Part shown: positions 18,305 to 26,349 of the stretch, piece by piece
Layout of the letters: each line of letters starts with the position of its first letter
How positions within the stretch are numbered: the stretch's first letter is position 1
DNA from: JAICKM01 sp038228295
GTDB lineage: Bacteria; Chloroflexota; Chloroflexia; QHBQ01; JAICKM01
DNA length: 64,000 nt
NCBI GenBank assembly: GCA_038228295.1
Contig: JBBRPH010000014.1
Span: 26,439 to 90,438, forward strand
Direction of reading: 5' to 3'
Program-made: the position numbers and the translations under genes
The notes under the pieces: generated by a model
The model's input: only the letters and a program-made list of their open reading frames with translations
Told to the model about the DNA's origin: nothing
Databases searched by the model: none

Positions 18305-19356
18305 CGGATAGCCCTGCCGTTATCCTGATCGTGGACGACAATCCAATGAACCGGGAGATCCTCAGCCGCCGGGTGCAACAACAGGGCCACAGCGCGGTGC
18401 CGGCGGAAAACGGTCGCGAGGGGTTGGCGATCTTGCAGGAGCAGCCGGTGGATCTGGTGTTTCTCGACATCATGATGCCCGAAATGAACGGCTATGAAAT
18501 GCTCGAACGGGTCAAGCGCGATCCGCTGCTGCGCCACATCCCCGTAATCATGATCTCGGCCGTAGACGACCTGGACAGCGTGGTGCGTTGTATCGAATTA
18601 GGGGCCGACGATTATCTGTTCAAGCCGTTCAATCCGGTGCTGTTACGGGCCCGGCTGGCGGCCTCACTGGAAAAAAAGCGCCTGCGCGACGGCGAACAAG
18701 CCTATGCCCGCCGGCTGGAAGTCGAACAGGAGAAATCGGAGCGGCTGCTGCTCAACATCTTGCCGCAGCCGATTGCCGGGCGGCTCAAGGCCGGGCAAAG
18801 CATTATCGCCGACAGCTTCGCCGATGCGACGATCCTGTTTGCCGACTTGGTGAATTTCACACCGCTCGCCACCCGTGTGCCGCCCGACCAACTGGTCGCC
18901 GTGTTAAACACCATCTTTTCTTGCTTTGACGAACTAGCTGCCCAGCACGGCCTGGAAAAGATCAAAACGATGGGCGACTCCTATATGCTGGGCGGGGGTA
19001 TCCCGCTGCCGCGCGTCGATCACGCGGAAGCCGTGGCGGAGATGGCGCTGGCTATGTTGGCGGCCCTGCGCGATCTCGATACCGGCCTACCCACGCCCTT
19101 TCAGATGCGGATCGGCATTGATACCGGCCCTGTCGTCGCCGGCGTGATCGGCACGCGCAAGTTTATCTACGACCTCTGGGGCGATGCCGTGAATACCGCC
19201 AGCCGCATGGAGTCGCACGGGCTGCCCGACTGCATCCAGGTCACAGCGGCGACGCGCGCGCGCTTACAGGCGCAATACCACTTCACCCCACGGGGACCGT
19301 TGGAGATCAAGGGTAAAGGCGCAATGACCACGTATCTACTGACCGGGCGCAAATAA
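18301..19356 (+). CDS. Receiver domain-class III adenylate cyclase fusion
   Basis: 351 residues. A receiver (1-125; phospho-acceptor Asp56 in LVFLDIMMP) is joined by a coiled linker (about 128-165, LEVEQEKSERLLLNILP) to a class III nucleotide cyclase. Metal-binding Asp182 (FADLVNFTP) and Asp226 (KTMGDSYM) are present, with the Lys of EKIKTMGD and the Asp of IYDLWGDAVN indicating ATP rather than GTP preference, and the Asn/Arg pair of NTASRMES completes the site. It would make cAMP under phosphorylation control. The ATGA overlap with the previous gene implies one operon with the CheY protein and probably the kinase. Confidence 0.93.
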   Translation: MTDSPAVILIVDDNPMNREILSRRVQQQGHSAVPAENGREGLAILQEQPVDLVFLDIMMPEMNGYEMLERVKRDPLLRHIPVIMISAVDDLDSVVRCIELGADDYLFKPFNPVLLRARLAASLEKKRLRDGEQAYARRLEVEQEKSERLLLNILPQPIAGRLKAGQSIIADSFADATILFADLVNFTPLATRVPPDQLVAVLNTIFSCFDELAAQHGLEKIKTMGDSYMLGGGIPLPRVDHAEAVAEMALAMLAALRDLDTGLPTPFQMRIGIDTGPVVAGVIGTRKFIYDLWGDAVNTASRMESHGLPDCIQVTAATRARLQAQYHFTPRGPLEIKGKGAMTTYLLTGRK

Positions 19357-19404
19357 CCGCCGCCCGATCTTCGCGAGATCCCCACCGGCCGGAGCAGAGC
19401 GAGG

Positions 19405-21231
19405 ATGTTCACGCCGCCGCAAACCGCCTATATCACCGCCTTGGGGGCGGTCACGCTGATCAGCGTGGTCGTCATGACGGTCGCCGCCCAACGGCGCAGC
19501 GCACCCGGAGCCGGCGGGCTCCTGGCATTGATGACGGCGGTGGCCGTCTGGGCGCTGGGCTATGCACTGGAACTGGCGAGTCCGACCCTGCCGGATAAAA
19601 TCTTCTGGAGTCAGGTGGAATACTTCGGCATCGTGCTTGCGCCGTCAGCGGCGGTGGTGCTGGGCGTGACTTACCGCGAGCGGGACTATCGGCTGACGCG
19701 GCGGACCCTGACCGCCATGAGCCTGGAGCCGCTGGGCATTCTGGCGCTAGTGTGGACCAACCCCCTGCACCACCTGATCTGGACGCAACTCACCCTGGAT
19801 AACAGTAGCGGCTTTCTGCAGGTACGCCATAGCTACGGCACGGCTTTCTGGATCCATACGGCCTATTCCTATATGCTGGTCCTGATCGCCGGCGGCCTCA
19901 TGGTGCATGATGTCATCCGCCCGCCGGTCGGCCGGCGGCCGCAGGCGGCCGCCTTGCTGATCAGCGCCGGCGCGCCCAGCGTTGCCAGCGTCCTCTATGT
20001 GACGCGCAGCAGCCCCTGGCCCGACTTGGATATTAGCCCGTTTGCCTTCGCGCTGACGGGCCTGACGATGGCCTGGGCCGTCAGCCGGCTAGGGCTGTTG
20101 GATCTGGTGCCGGTGGCCCGAGCAAAGGTCCTCGAGAGCATCGGCGACAGCGTGCTGGTGTTTGATATGCAGAGCCGGCTGGTGGAACTCAACCCAGCCG
20201 CGCAACACCTGCTCGGCGCACCACGCAGCGCGTTGCTGGGGCGGCGCGCCGGCGATCTCTTCCCCCACCGCACCCAGTTGCTGGCGGGCTACGACGGCGT
20301 GAGCGTGGTGCAAATGGAGCTAGATCGCCCGGCGACCACGGATGATGGGCGGCAATACCTCGATCTGCGGATTACGCCGCTGCATGACCGGCAGAATCAC
20401 CCGTCCGGCTATCTGGCTATGATCCGCGATATTACCGAGCGCAAGCGGGCGGAGGTCGAACTACGCGCGGCCAAAGAAGCGGCCGAAGCAGCCAATCGGG
20501 CCAAGTCCGTGTTTCTGGCGAACATGAGCCACGAATTGCGCACCCCCTTGAATGCCATCATCGGCTACACCGATCTACTACACGAGGATGCCACAGCTCA
20601 GGGTTACACCGACATCTTGCCCGATTTGCACAAGATCCGGCTATCCGGCCGACAGTTGTCGGAGTTGGTTAACGATCTGTTGGAACTAGCCCGCATGGAA
20701 GCCGGTACCCTGAGCCTGTACCCGGAACCGCTCAACATCGGCCAACTGCTGACCTGGATGGAGGAAAAGTTCGCACCGCGCCTGGCCCAGCATAATAACC
20801 GCTTGCAGATCCACGCTGACCTCGGCAACATCCCCCTCGTAGCCGATCCCAACCGCGTGCGCCAAGTATTGGGCTACTTGCTTGATAACGCCTGCAAGTT
20901 TACCGAAAACGGGCTGATTACCATTACCGCGACGTGTGCTGTAGCCGGCGGGCGGGATTGGCTGCAAATTGCGGTGTGCGACAGCGGGATCGGCATGACT
21001 CGTGAGCAACAGGCCACGCTGTTTGCCGACTTTCACCAGATCGATCCCTCAACCACTCGCCGCTACGGGGGCAGTGGCCTGGGCCTGGCCCTCAGCCGCC
21101 GCCTGGCGCACCTGCTCGGCGGCGACATCACGGTGGAAAGCCGGCCTGCGGTGGGCAGCACCTTTATTCTGCACTTGCCACTACCCCTCACCGGCGCGGC
21201 GACTCCCGCCGACACAGGAGCCGCGCTCTAG
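19405..21231 (+). CDS. Sensor histidine kinase with 7TM sensor and PAS domain
   Basis: 608 residues. N-terminal seven-helix histidine-kinase sensor domain (about 1-225), PAS (about 230-345; 'IGDSVLVFDMQSRLVELNPAAQHLLG', followed by 'MIRDITERKRAEVEL'), HisKA with His376 in FLANMSHELRTPLNAIIGY, and HATPase_c with N-box LDNACKFTENG, G1 DSGIGM and G2 GGSGLGLALSRRL. It probably phosphorylates the receiver proteins encoded just upstream. It starts 48 nt after the cyclase gene with GAGG immediately upstream. The signal sensed is unknown. Confidence 0.93.
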   Translation: MFTPPQTAYITALGAVTLISVVVMTVAAQRRSAPGAGGLLALMTAVAVWALGYALELASPTLPDKIFWSQVEYFGIVLAPSAAVVLGVTYRERDYRLTRRTLTAMSLEPLGILALVWTNPLHHLIWTQLTLDNSSGFLQVRHSYGTAFWIHTAYSYMLVLIAGGLMVHDVIRPPVGRRPQAAALLISAGAPSVASVLYVTRSSPWPDLDISPFAFALTGLTMAWAVSRLGLLDLVPVARAKVLESIGDSVLVFDMQSRLVELNPAAQHLLGAPRSALLGRRAGDLFPHRTQLLAGYDGVSVVQMELDRPATTDDGRQYLDLRITPLHDRQNHPSGYLAMIRDITERKRAEVELRAAKEAAEAANRAKSVFLANMSHELRTPLNAIIGYTDLLHEDATAQGYTDILPDLHKIRLSGRQLSELVNDLLELARMEAGTLSLYPEPLNIGQLLTWMEEKFAPRLAQHNNRLQIHADLGNIPLVADPNRVRQVLGYLLDNACKFTENGLITITATCAVAGGRDWLQIAVCDSGIGMTREQQATLFADFHQIDPSTTRRYGGSGLGLALSRRLAHLLGGDITVESRPAVGSTFILHLPLPLTGAATPADTGAAL

Positions 21232-21234
21232 CGG

Positions 21235-21264
21235 TTGAAGGGCGCGGCGGCTTTATGCTAAAAT
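21235..21264 (+). promoter_or_regulatory. Putative promoter of the DUF4177 gene
   Basis: TTGAAG (21235-21240), 18-nt spacer, TAAAAT (21259-21264) with a TGC just before it (extended -10). It starts 4 nt after the histidine kinase stop. Confidence 0.6.
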
Positions 21265-21291
21265 GAGGCGCTGGGCGAGAGGAGAACCGGG

Positions 21292-21708
21292 ATGCAACAA
21301 GCGCAATGGGAATACCTCGGCGTGCGCCTGATCCCCAACGGCGACAGCGGCGGTATTGTGGTGCTGGACCCGCAAAATCTCAAGGGCACGCCGCTGAACG
21401 AACTGGGCCGCCAGGGGTGGGAAGTGGTCGGCGTGTTTCGCGATAATTTCTGGGTGCTGCTCAAGCGGCCGCTCGCGACGGGGGCGGCACCGCCCGCCCC
21501 GCGCTCGACAGGCACAGAGGAGAATCGGCCGGCGCCGGCCGGCGCGTCGGCATCGCCCGCAGGGAACGCGCCGGCGGCGGGCGATGATCCACTCATGCCC
21601 CATTTCGGCGTGCCTGACCAGGATCGTGCCCGCGTCTTGGAGCAACGGCTCCAAGACGAAATCCAGCGCCGCCAGACCGGCGGCGGCCCCCGACCCGGTC
21701 GCCGCTAA
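21292..21708 (+). CDS. DUF4177-like small protein with disordered tail
   Basis: 138 residues. The first 65 resemble DUF4177: 'WEYLGVRLIP', 'LNELGRQGWEVVGVFRDNFWVLLKRPL'. Residues 66-110 are Pro/Ala/Gly-rich and probably unstructured, and the end is a charged helix (DRARVLEQRLQDEIQRRQ). The start has GAGGAGAA upstream. Function is unknown. Confidence 0.75.
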   Translation: MQQAQWEYLGVRLIPNGDSGGIVVLDPQNLKGTPLNELGRQGWEVVGVFRDNFWVLLKRPLATGAAPPAPRSTGTEENRPAPAGASASPAGNAPAAGDDPLMPHFGVPDQDRARVLEQRLQDEIQRRQTGGGPRPGRR

Positions 21709-21780
21709 CGCCCGCCTACACTAGCCGGCCGGCTACGCACCGGCCCACCTATACCTGTAATTGAGGAGAGACACATCCGT

Positions 21781-22539
21781 ATGACCGAGGACTCGTCCCG
21801 CGTCCCCGTACCCACCGGCACCCTGCTGCCTAGCGCCGACAGCGGCCTCCCCAGCGACTACCTTATATCGGTGGTCATGCCGGTCTATAACGAGGTCCGC
21901 ACGATCCGGCAGATCGTGGAAAATGTGCAGGCCGTGCCGCTACACAAAGAAATCATCGCCGTGGACGATTACTCCACCGACGGCACCGGAGCGGTACTGG
22001 AAGAACTGGCGCGTGAAGGCCGCATTCGCCTCTTCAAGCACCGCAGCAACGGCGGCAAAGGCGCGGCGGTGCGTAGCGGGCTGGCCCAGGTGCGCGGCCA
22101 CATTATCATCATCCAAGATGCCGACCTGGAATACGACCCCAGCGAGTACCCGCTGCTGCTGGCTCCGATCCTGAAGGGGCGCAGCAAGGCCGTCTACGGC
22201 TCGCGGTTTCTCGGCGCACACAAGGCAATGTACTTCTGGCATCAGGTCGGCAACAAGATGCTTACGTTGGTCACCAATATCCTGTTCGATACCACGCTGA
22301 CCGATATGGAGACCTGCTACAAAGTCTTCACCGCCGACATCGCCCGCAAGTTAGACATCAAATCCGACCGCTGGGGCATTGACCCCGAAATCACCGCCAA
22401 AATCTTGCGCATGGGCAACCGCATCTACGAAGTGCCGATCACTTACACTGGACGCGAGATGTGGGAAGGCAAAAAAATCTCCTGGCGCGACGGCATCGCC
22501 GTGGTCGGCACCCTGCTACGCTATCGCTTCTGGAAATAG
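21781..22539 (+). CDS. Family 2 glycosyltransferase (DPM1/dolichyl-phosphate-sugar synthase-like)
   Basis: 252 residues. GT-A motifs: 'SVVMPVYNEVRTIRQIVENV', 'IIAVDDYSTDGTGAVLEEL', 'NGGKGAAVRSGLAQVRG', the DxD-equivalent IIQDADLEYDP and the 'DMETCYKVFTADIARKL' acceptor region. No C-terminal membrane helices, so it resembles the soluble polyprenyl-phosphate glycosyltransferases that load sugars on a lipid carrier. GAGGAGAG is upstream. Confidence 0.9.
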   Translation: MTEDSSRVPVPTGTLLPSADSGLPSDYLISVVMPVYNEVRTIRQIVENVQAVPLHKEIIAVDDYSTDGTGAVLEELAREGRIRLFKHRSNGGKGAAVRSGLAQVRGHIIIIQDADLEYDPSEYPLLLAPILKGRSKAVYGSRFLGAHKAMYFWHQVGNKMLTLVTNILFDTTLTDMETCYKVFTADIARKLDIKSDRWGIDPEITAKILRMGNRIYEVPITYTGREMWEGKKISWRDGIAVVGTLLRYRFWK

Positions 22540-22610
22540 ACCACGGCGCGCAGGCCCCGCCGCAAAGGCGCGCGCCACGACTTGGGGCAACCCGCCCCCG
22601 AAAGGTAACC

Positions 22611-23603
22611 ATGACGGGATATGTCGTCGGTATTGATCTGGGCGGCACCAAGATTATGACGGCCCGTTGTGATCTGCTGGGCCATGTGCAGGCCCAGCAG
22701 CGGATCGACACTCCCGCTGCCGCCGGCCCCGACGCGGTGATCGCCGCGATGGTGAACACCGTGCAGACCGTGACGGCCGGAGCGGACCCCGATCAACTGA
22801 TCGGCGTGGGCGTGGGTGCGCCCGGCCCGCTCGATCCCACCACCGGCATCCTCTACGGGCCGCCCAACCTACCCGGCTGGGAGCAGGTGCCGCTACGCGA
22901 CATTTTGAGCGCGCGGCTCGAAGCCGCCCTAGGCCGCCCGGTGCCGGTGGTGACCGGCAACGACGCTAACGCCGCCGCCTGGGGGGAATACATCTTCGGC
23001 GTGGGCCGCGACTACCCCGGCCTGCGCCACCTGGCCTATATCACCGTCAGCACCGGCATCGGCGGCGGGGTGATCGCCGACGGCAAGATCTATGAAGGCG
23101 CGCACGGCATGGCCGCCGAAGTGGGCCACATCACGGTAGACCTGCACGGCCCGCGCTGCAAGTGCGGCAACATCGGCTGCGTGGAAGTGCTGGCCGCCGG
23201 GCCGGCTATCGCCCGGCGCGGCGCGGCGCTGGTGGCCGCCGGGCGCGCGCCGGGCCTCGCCGCCCTGGTCGGCGGCGCGGCCGGTGCCGTCACCACCCAG
23301 TTGGTAGAACGCGCCGCCCGCGCCGGCGACCCCGACACACTGGACCTGATCGGGCAAGTGGGCATGGCGCTGGGTGTAGTGGTCGTCAACATCCTGCACG
23401 CCTACAACCCGGAACTCGTCGTGATCGGCGGCGGGGTCGCCAAAATGGGACCGCTGCTGCTCGATCCCCTGCTCGCCACCGTCCGGGACCGCGCCATGCC
23501 CGCCATCCTGCACGGGGTCGCCATTGTTCCTGCCGCGCTCGGTGATCTTGTCGGCGTGCTGGGGGCAGCGGCCCTCGTCCTGCCCGCCCGGCACCGTGTA
23601 TAA
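22611..23603 (+). CDS. ROK family sugar kinase (glucokinase-like)
   Basis: 330 residues from the ATG at 22611 (AAAGGTAA upstream); a longer frame overlaps the GT2 gene and is rejected. Phosphate loop GIDLGGTKIM at the start, 'TGNDANAAAWGEYIFG' with the catalytic Asp, 'TVSTGIGGGVI', and the zinc-binding ROK signature CKCGNIGCVE. It most likely phosphorylates glucose or a related hexose with ATP; substrate is inferred from family only. Confidence 0.92.
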   Translation: MTGYVVGIDLGGTKIMTARCDLLGHVQAQQRIDTPAAAGPDAVIAAMVNTVQTVTAGADPDQLIGVGVGAPGPLDPTTGILYGPPNLPGWEQVPLRDILSARLEAALGRPVPVVTGNDANAAAWGEYIFGVGRDYPGLRHLAYITVSTGIGGGVIADGKIYEGAHGMAAEVGHITVDLHGPRCKCGNIGCVEVLAAGPAIARRGAALVAAGRAPGLAALVGGAAGAVTTQLVERAARAGDPDTLDLIGQVGMALGVVVVNILHAYNPELVVIGGGVAKMGPLLLDPLLATVRDRAMPAILHGVAIVPAALGDLVGVLGAAALVLPARHRV

Positions 23604-24897
23604 CGGGGTACCGCTTGCCGCCGCCGAGACCGGCGTGCTAACGGCGCTGGAAGGTTTGCTACAGAAAAGCGGCCACTTGGCGGCAGGCCACCCGATCCCG
23701 GTGCGGGCCGCCGATGAACACGCTACAGCGAGCGACACCCTGTGGTTTTGTGCTCAGGATCATACGGTGACCGCCCTCGCCGTCCGACAGTGTGGCCTAG
23801 AGACGTTGCCCGACACGCTGGGGCACTTAGCGGGCTTACAATACCTCAACATAACCGGCAACCGGCTCACGGCGCTACCGCCCACAGTCGGCCACTTGAC
23901 CAATCTGCGGCGACTCATGGCGGATCATAATCAAATCGCCGCGCTGCCGCCTACGCTCGGCGGGCTGGCGCAACTGGCCGAACTCCATTTGGACGGCAAC
24001 CGTTTGACGCACCTACCGGCGAGTTTGGATCAGTTGCAAAATCTGGACGTGTTGAGCTTATACGGCAACTGGTTGGCGATGGTCCCGCCGGCGGTCCGCC
24101 GCTTGCCGGCGCTACGCCGGTTAAGCCTCGGCAACAATGGCCTGACGGCGTTGCCCGACACGCTGTGGCAACTCACCCAGCTACAGGTGCTGAACGTCGC
24201 CGAGAACGGATTAGCCACACTGTCGGAGCGCGTCGGCGATTTAACCGAACTGCATATGCTGGATGTAGGCCACAACGCGCTGACTACCCTCCCCGACGCG
24301 CTGGGTAACCTCAGTAATCTGACCACCTTCCTTTATCTAAGCAACAATCGGCTAACGGCCCTCCCCGCCACGCTGGCCCGGCTGACCAAGCTGCGCTACC
24401 TCAATATCACCGACAACCGATTCACTACCCTGCCCGCTACTGTCGGTGATCTCGCCGGTCTGCTGGAACTGCGCGTGTACAATAATAAGCTGACCCGCTT
24501 GCCCGACGCACTGGGCAAGCTCAGCGCGCTCAAGGAACTGCACGCGCAAAACAACCACTTAGAGGCGCTGCCCGCTACGTTGGGTCGGCTAACAGAGCTA
24601 CGCGAATTGCGCTTAGCGGACAACCGGCTAACCGCACTCCCACTGTCTATAGGCGCGCTGGCCGAACTGACGCACCTTGATTTGCGGAACAATAAGCTAA
24701 CAGCCCTGCCCCCAACGCTCGGTAATCTGAGTAAGCTGGTGTGGCTCGATCTGCGCACGAATCAGCTAACGGCGCTACCGGCGCAGATCGGCGACCTACC
24801 CAACCTGAGCAAGTTGGATCTGCGCTGGAATAAGTTAGCGGCTGATCCCCCCTGGCTGCACCAATTGGAACAGCGCGGCTGCGTGGTGTTCCGCTAA
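23596..24897 (+). CDS. Leucine-rich repeat protein (15 repeats)
   Basis: 433 residues from a GTG that overlaps the ROK stop by 8 nt; earlier in-frame starts at 23524 and 23542 lie deeper in the ROK gene. About residues 75-425 are fifteen 23-residue LRRs of the type LxxLPxxLGxLxxLxxLxLxxNxL (e.g. TALPDTLWQLTQLQVLNVAENGL). The eighth has one extra residue (TTFLYLSNNRL). No signal peptide or membrane helix is visible, so it is probably cytoplasmic and used for protein binding. The 75-residue N-terminal domain is unrecognised. Confidence 0.9.
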   Translation: MYNGVPLAAAETGVLTALEGLLQKSGHLAAGHPIPVRAADEHATASDTLWFCAQDHTVTALAVRQCGLETLPDTLGHLAGLQYLNITGNRLTALPPTVGHLTNLRRLMADHNQIAALPPTLGGLAQLAELHLDGNRLTHLPASLDQLQNLDVLSLYGNWLAMVPPAVRRLPALRRLSLGNNGLTALPDTLWQLTQLQVLNVAENGLATLSERVGDLTELHMLDVGHNALTTLPDALGNLSNLTTFLYLSNNRLTALPATLARLTKLRYLNITDNRFTTLPATVGDLAGLLELRVYNNKLTRLPDALGKLSALKELHAQNNHLEALPATLGRLTELRELRLADNRLTALPLSIGALAELTHLDLRNNKLTALPPTLGNLSKLVWLDLRTNQLTALPAQIGDLPNLSKLDLRWNKLAADPPWLHQLEQRGCVVFR

Positions 24898-25118
24898 AAC
24901 CCCGCCCGATCTGAACTCGTCTCAGCCCAGTTCCTGCCCCCCAAACTCGCAAAACGTGGCAACAATAGACCCCGATTATCGTTGGCACAGCGTTTGCTTT
25001 ATAACTATCCATCAGCGCAATGCGAAGCTCCGAAACCTAAGCAAAACGACTGACCCAACCAACGTTATTCTGGGCGCACTTATCTATCTAATCTACCTAA
25101 AACGAAAGGGATAATCCG

Positions 25119-25844
25119 ATGAAAAAGTTTTTTGCATTGCTGATGGCGACCGCGCTGCTAGTAGGCATGAATGTGACGGCGGCGCACGCGCAGTCCGCCA
25201 CGGGGAACGTAACCGGCAAAGCCGTCCGTTGGAACGGCGACGCGATTGTGGGCGCCACGATCCGCGCGCTAACCGGCCCCTTGGAGACCGACACCGAAGT
25301 GAGCCGCACCACCACCGCCGCCGACGGCAGCTACACCCTGACGGTGCCGACCGGTCAAGCCTACTGGATCCATGTGGACACGCTGGGCACCTGGTGGGGC
25401 TATAGCTACAAGCCCGCGCTCACCCTGCGCGCCGGCGAAATCATCTCGCAAGTCTATTTCGCGCAAGGCCCGCGTGACGTGAAAGAAATCGTGCTACCCA
25501 CGGCAGTCAGCAACCTGGAGCCGGCGGTGGGGCAAACGCCGGCCAAGATCGACCCGGTGTCTGTAGCGCCCGCAACCGCCCCGGTAATCGAGTTCCCGGT
25601 TAGCAAGCCGATCTCGAATGTGGAACCGCTGCTCGGCACGGCCGGCAAGCCGGTCTCCAACGTGAAGCCGGTCTCGAATGTGAAGCCGCTGCTCGGCAGC
25701 AATGCAGCCGCGACCCAACCCGCACCGCGCACCCTGCCGGCCACCGGCAACGCGCAAACCGACACTCTGGTCCTGGCCCTGGCCGCGTTCGCGGCGCTCG
25801 CCGGAGGGTTGGCGCTCCGCCGCCGCAGCCTCACTGCTCGCTAA
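25119..25844 (+). CDS. Secreted protein with carboxypeptidase-regulatory-like domain and LPxTG-type tail
   Basis: 241 residues. Signal peptide MKKFFALLMATALLVGMNVTAAHA, then a CarboxypepD_reg-like beta domain (about 28-120; 'GNVTGKAVRWNGDAIVGATI', 'TTAADGSYTLTVPTG'). A Pro/Val-rich stalk follows with repeats of KPVSNVKP and PLLG, and the end is LPATG (210-214), a hydrophobic helix (LVLALAAFAALAGGLAL) and RRRS. That C-terminal layout matches a sortase signal. No sortase gene is in the window. AAAGGGA precedes the ATG. Confidence 0.85.
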   Translation: MKKFFALLMATALLVGMNVTAAHAQSATGNVTGKAVRWNGDAIVGATIRALTGPLETDTEVSRTTTAADGSYTLTVPTGQAYWIHVDTLGTWWGYSYKPALTLRAGEIISQVYFAQGPRDVKEIVLPTAVSNLEPAVGQTPAKIDPVSVAPATAPVIEFPVSKPISNVEPLLGTAGKPVSNVKPVSNVKPLLGSNAAATQPAPRTLPATGNAQTDTLVLALAAFAALAGGLALRRRSLTAR

Positions 25845-25865
25845 CCCGCCGCTCTTCTCTGTTCA

Positions 25866-25897
25866 AGAAGCGACCTCCCCTAAAGGAGGTCGCTTCT
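25866..25897 (+). terminator. Intrinsic terminator after the LPxTG protein gene
   Basis: A perfect 13-bp stem (AGAAGCGACCTCC with its complement) has a 6-nt loop CCTAAA and is followed by a short T-containing stretch (GCTTTCG). It lies 22 nt after the stop. Confidence 0.75.
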
Positions 25898-25923
25898 GCT
25901 TTCGCCTGATCCGTACATAGCAC

Positions 25924-25961
25924 GGCCTGTAGGCGCGCAATGAATTGCGCGCCTACAGGCC
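25924..25961. repeat. REP-like palindrome
   Basis: A perfect 17-bp stem (25924-25940 with 25945-25961) around a TGAA tetraloop; the arm begins GGCCTGTAGGCGCGCAA. It is separate from the terminator 27 nt upstream. Such a perfect non-U-tailed palindrome in an intergenic region suggests a dispersed repeat; no second copy was found in this window. Confidence 0.7.
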
Positions 25962-26349
25962 CACGCCTATGAAGGTATCGCCTTTCAAGGCTCTAACAGC
26001 TCGTGCAAGAAGATGCTAATCCTTCATGAGCCGAATTTTCTCTCCCCTGCGGCTTCAGACGGAACACCTACATACTTTCGTGGCTGTTCCGTCTGGCGTT
26101 GCAAAAAGATTTGGTCAGACCCAGTTATCCCCAACGCACGGCTTTGTCAACCCCCGATTCCACGTTATTCTGTGGTGCCACACGAGCTGTGGGATAAGCG
26201 GGAGTCATACGGCTGCCCGCCGCATCGGGCGGCGGCAGCGGGGACTAATTTACAGAGCCGTTACATTGCGCTAACGGCGGGGTAATGCACGGGGTTTATA
26301 CTGAAGAAGACAGCGACATCTGTCGCGGTCTACTGAAAGGAAATCACCC
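25962..26349. other. Intergenic region, no convincing gene
   Basis: 388 nt. Two overlapping short reading frames (26013-26285 and 26026-26274) have no recognisable protein features and no good ribosome site. A TATACT at 26297-26302 is a possible -10 for the downstream gene without a clear -35. A 6-bp hairpin (GCGACA/TGTCGC near 26311-26324) lies in the presumed leader. Confidence 0.5.

Noticed and set aside
26013..26285. Short + frames in the gap before the phosphoesterase
   Set aside because: No Shine-Dalgarno, two overlapping frames with equal claim, and no recognisable protein features.
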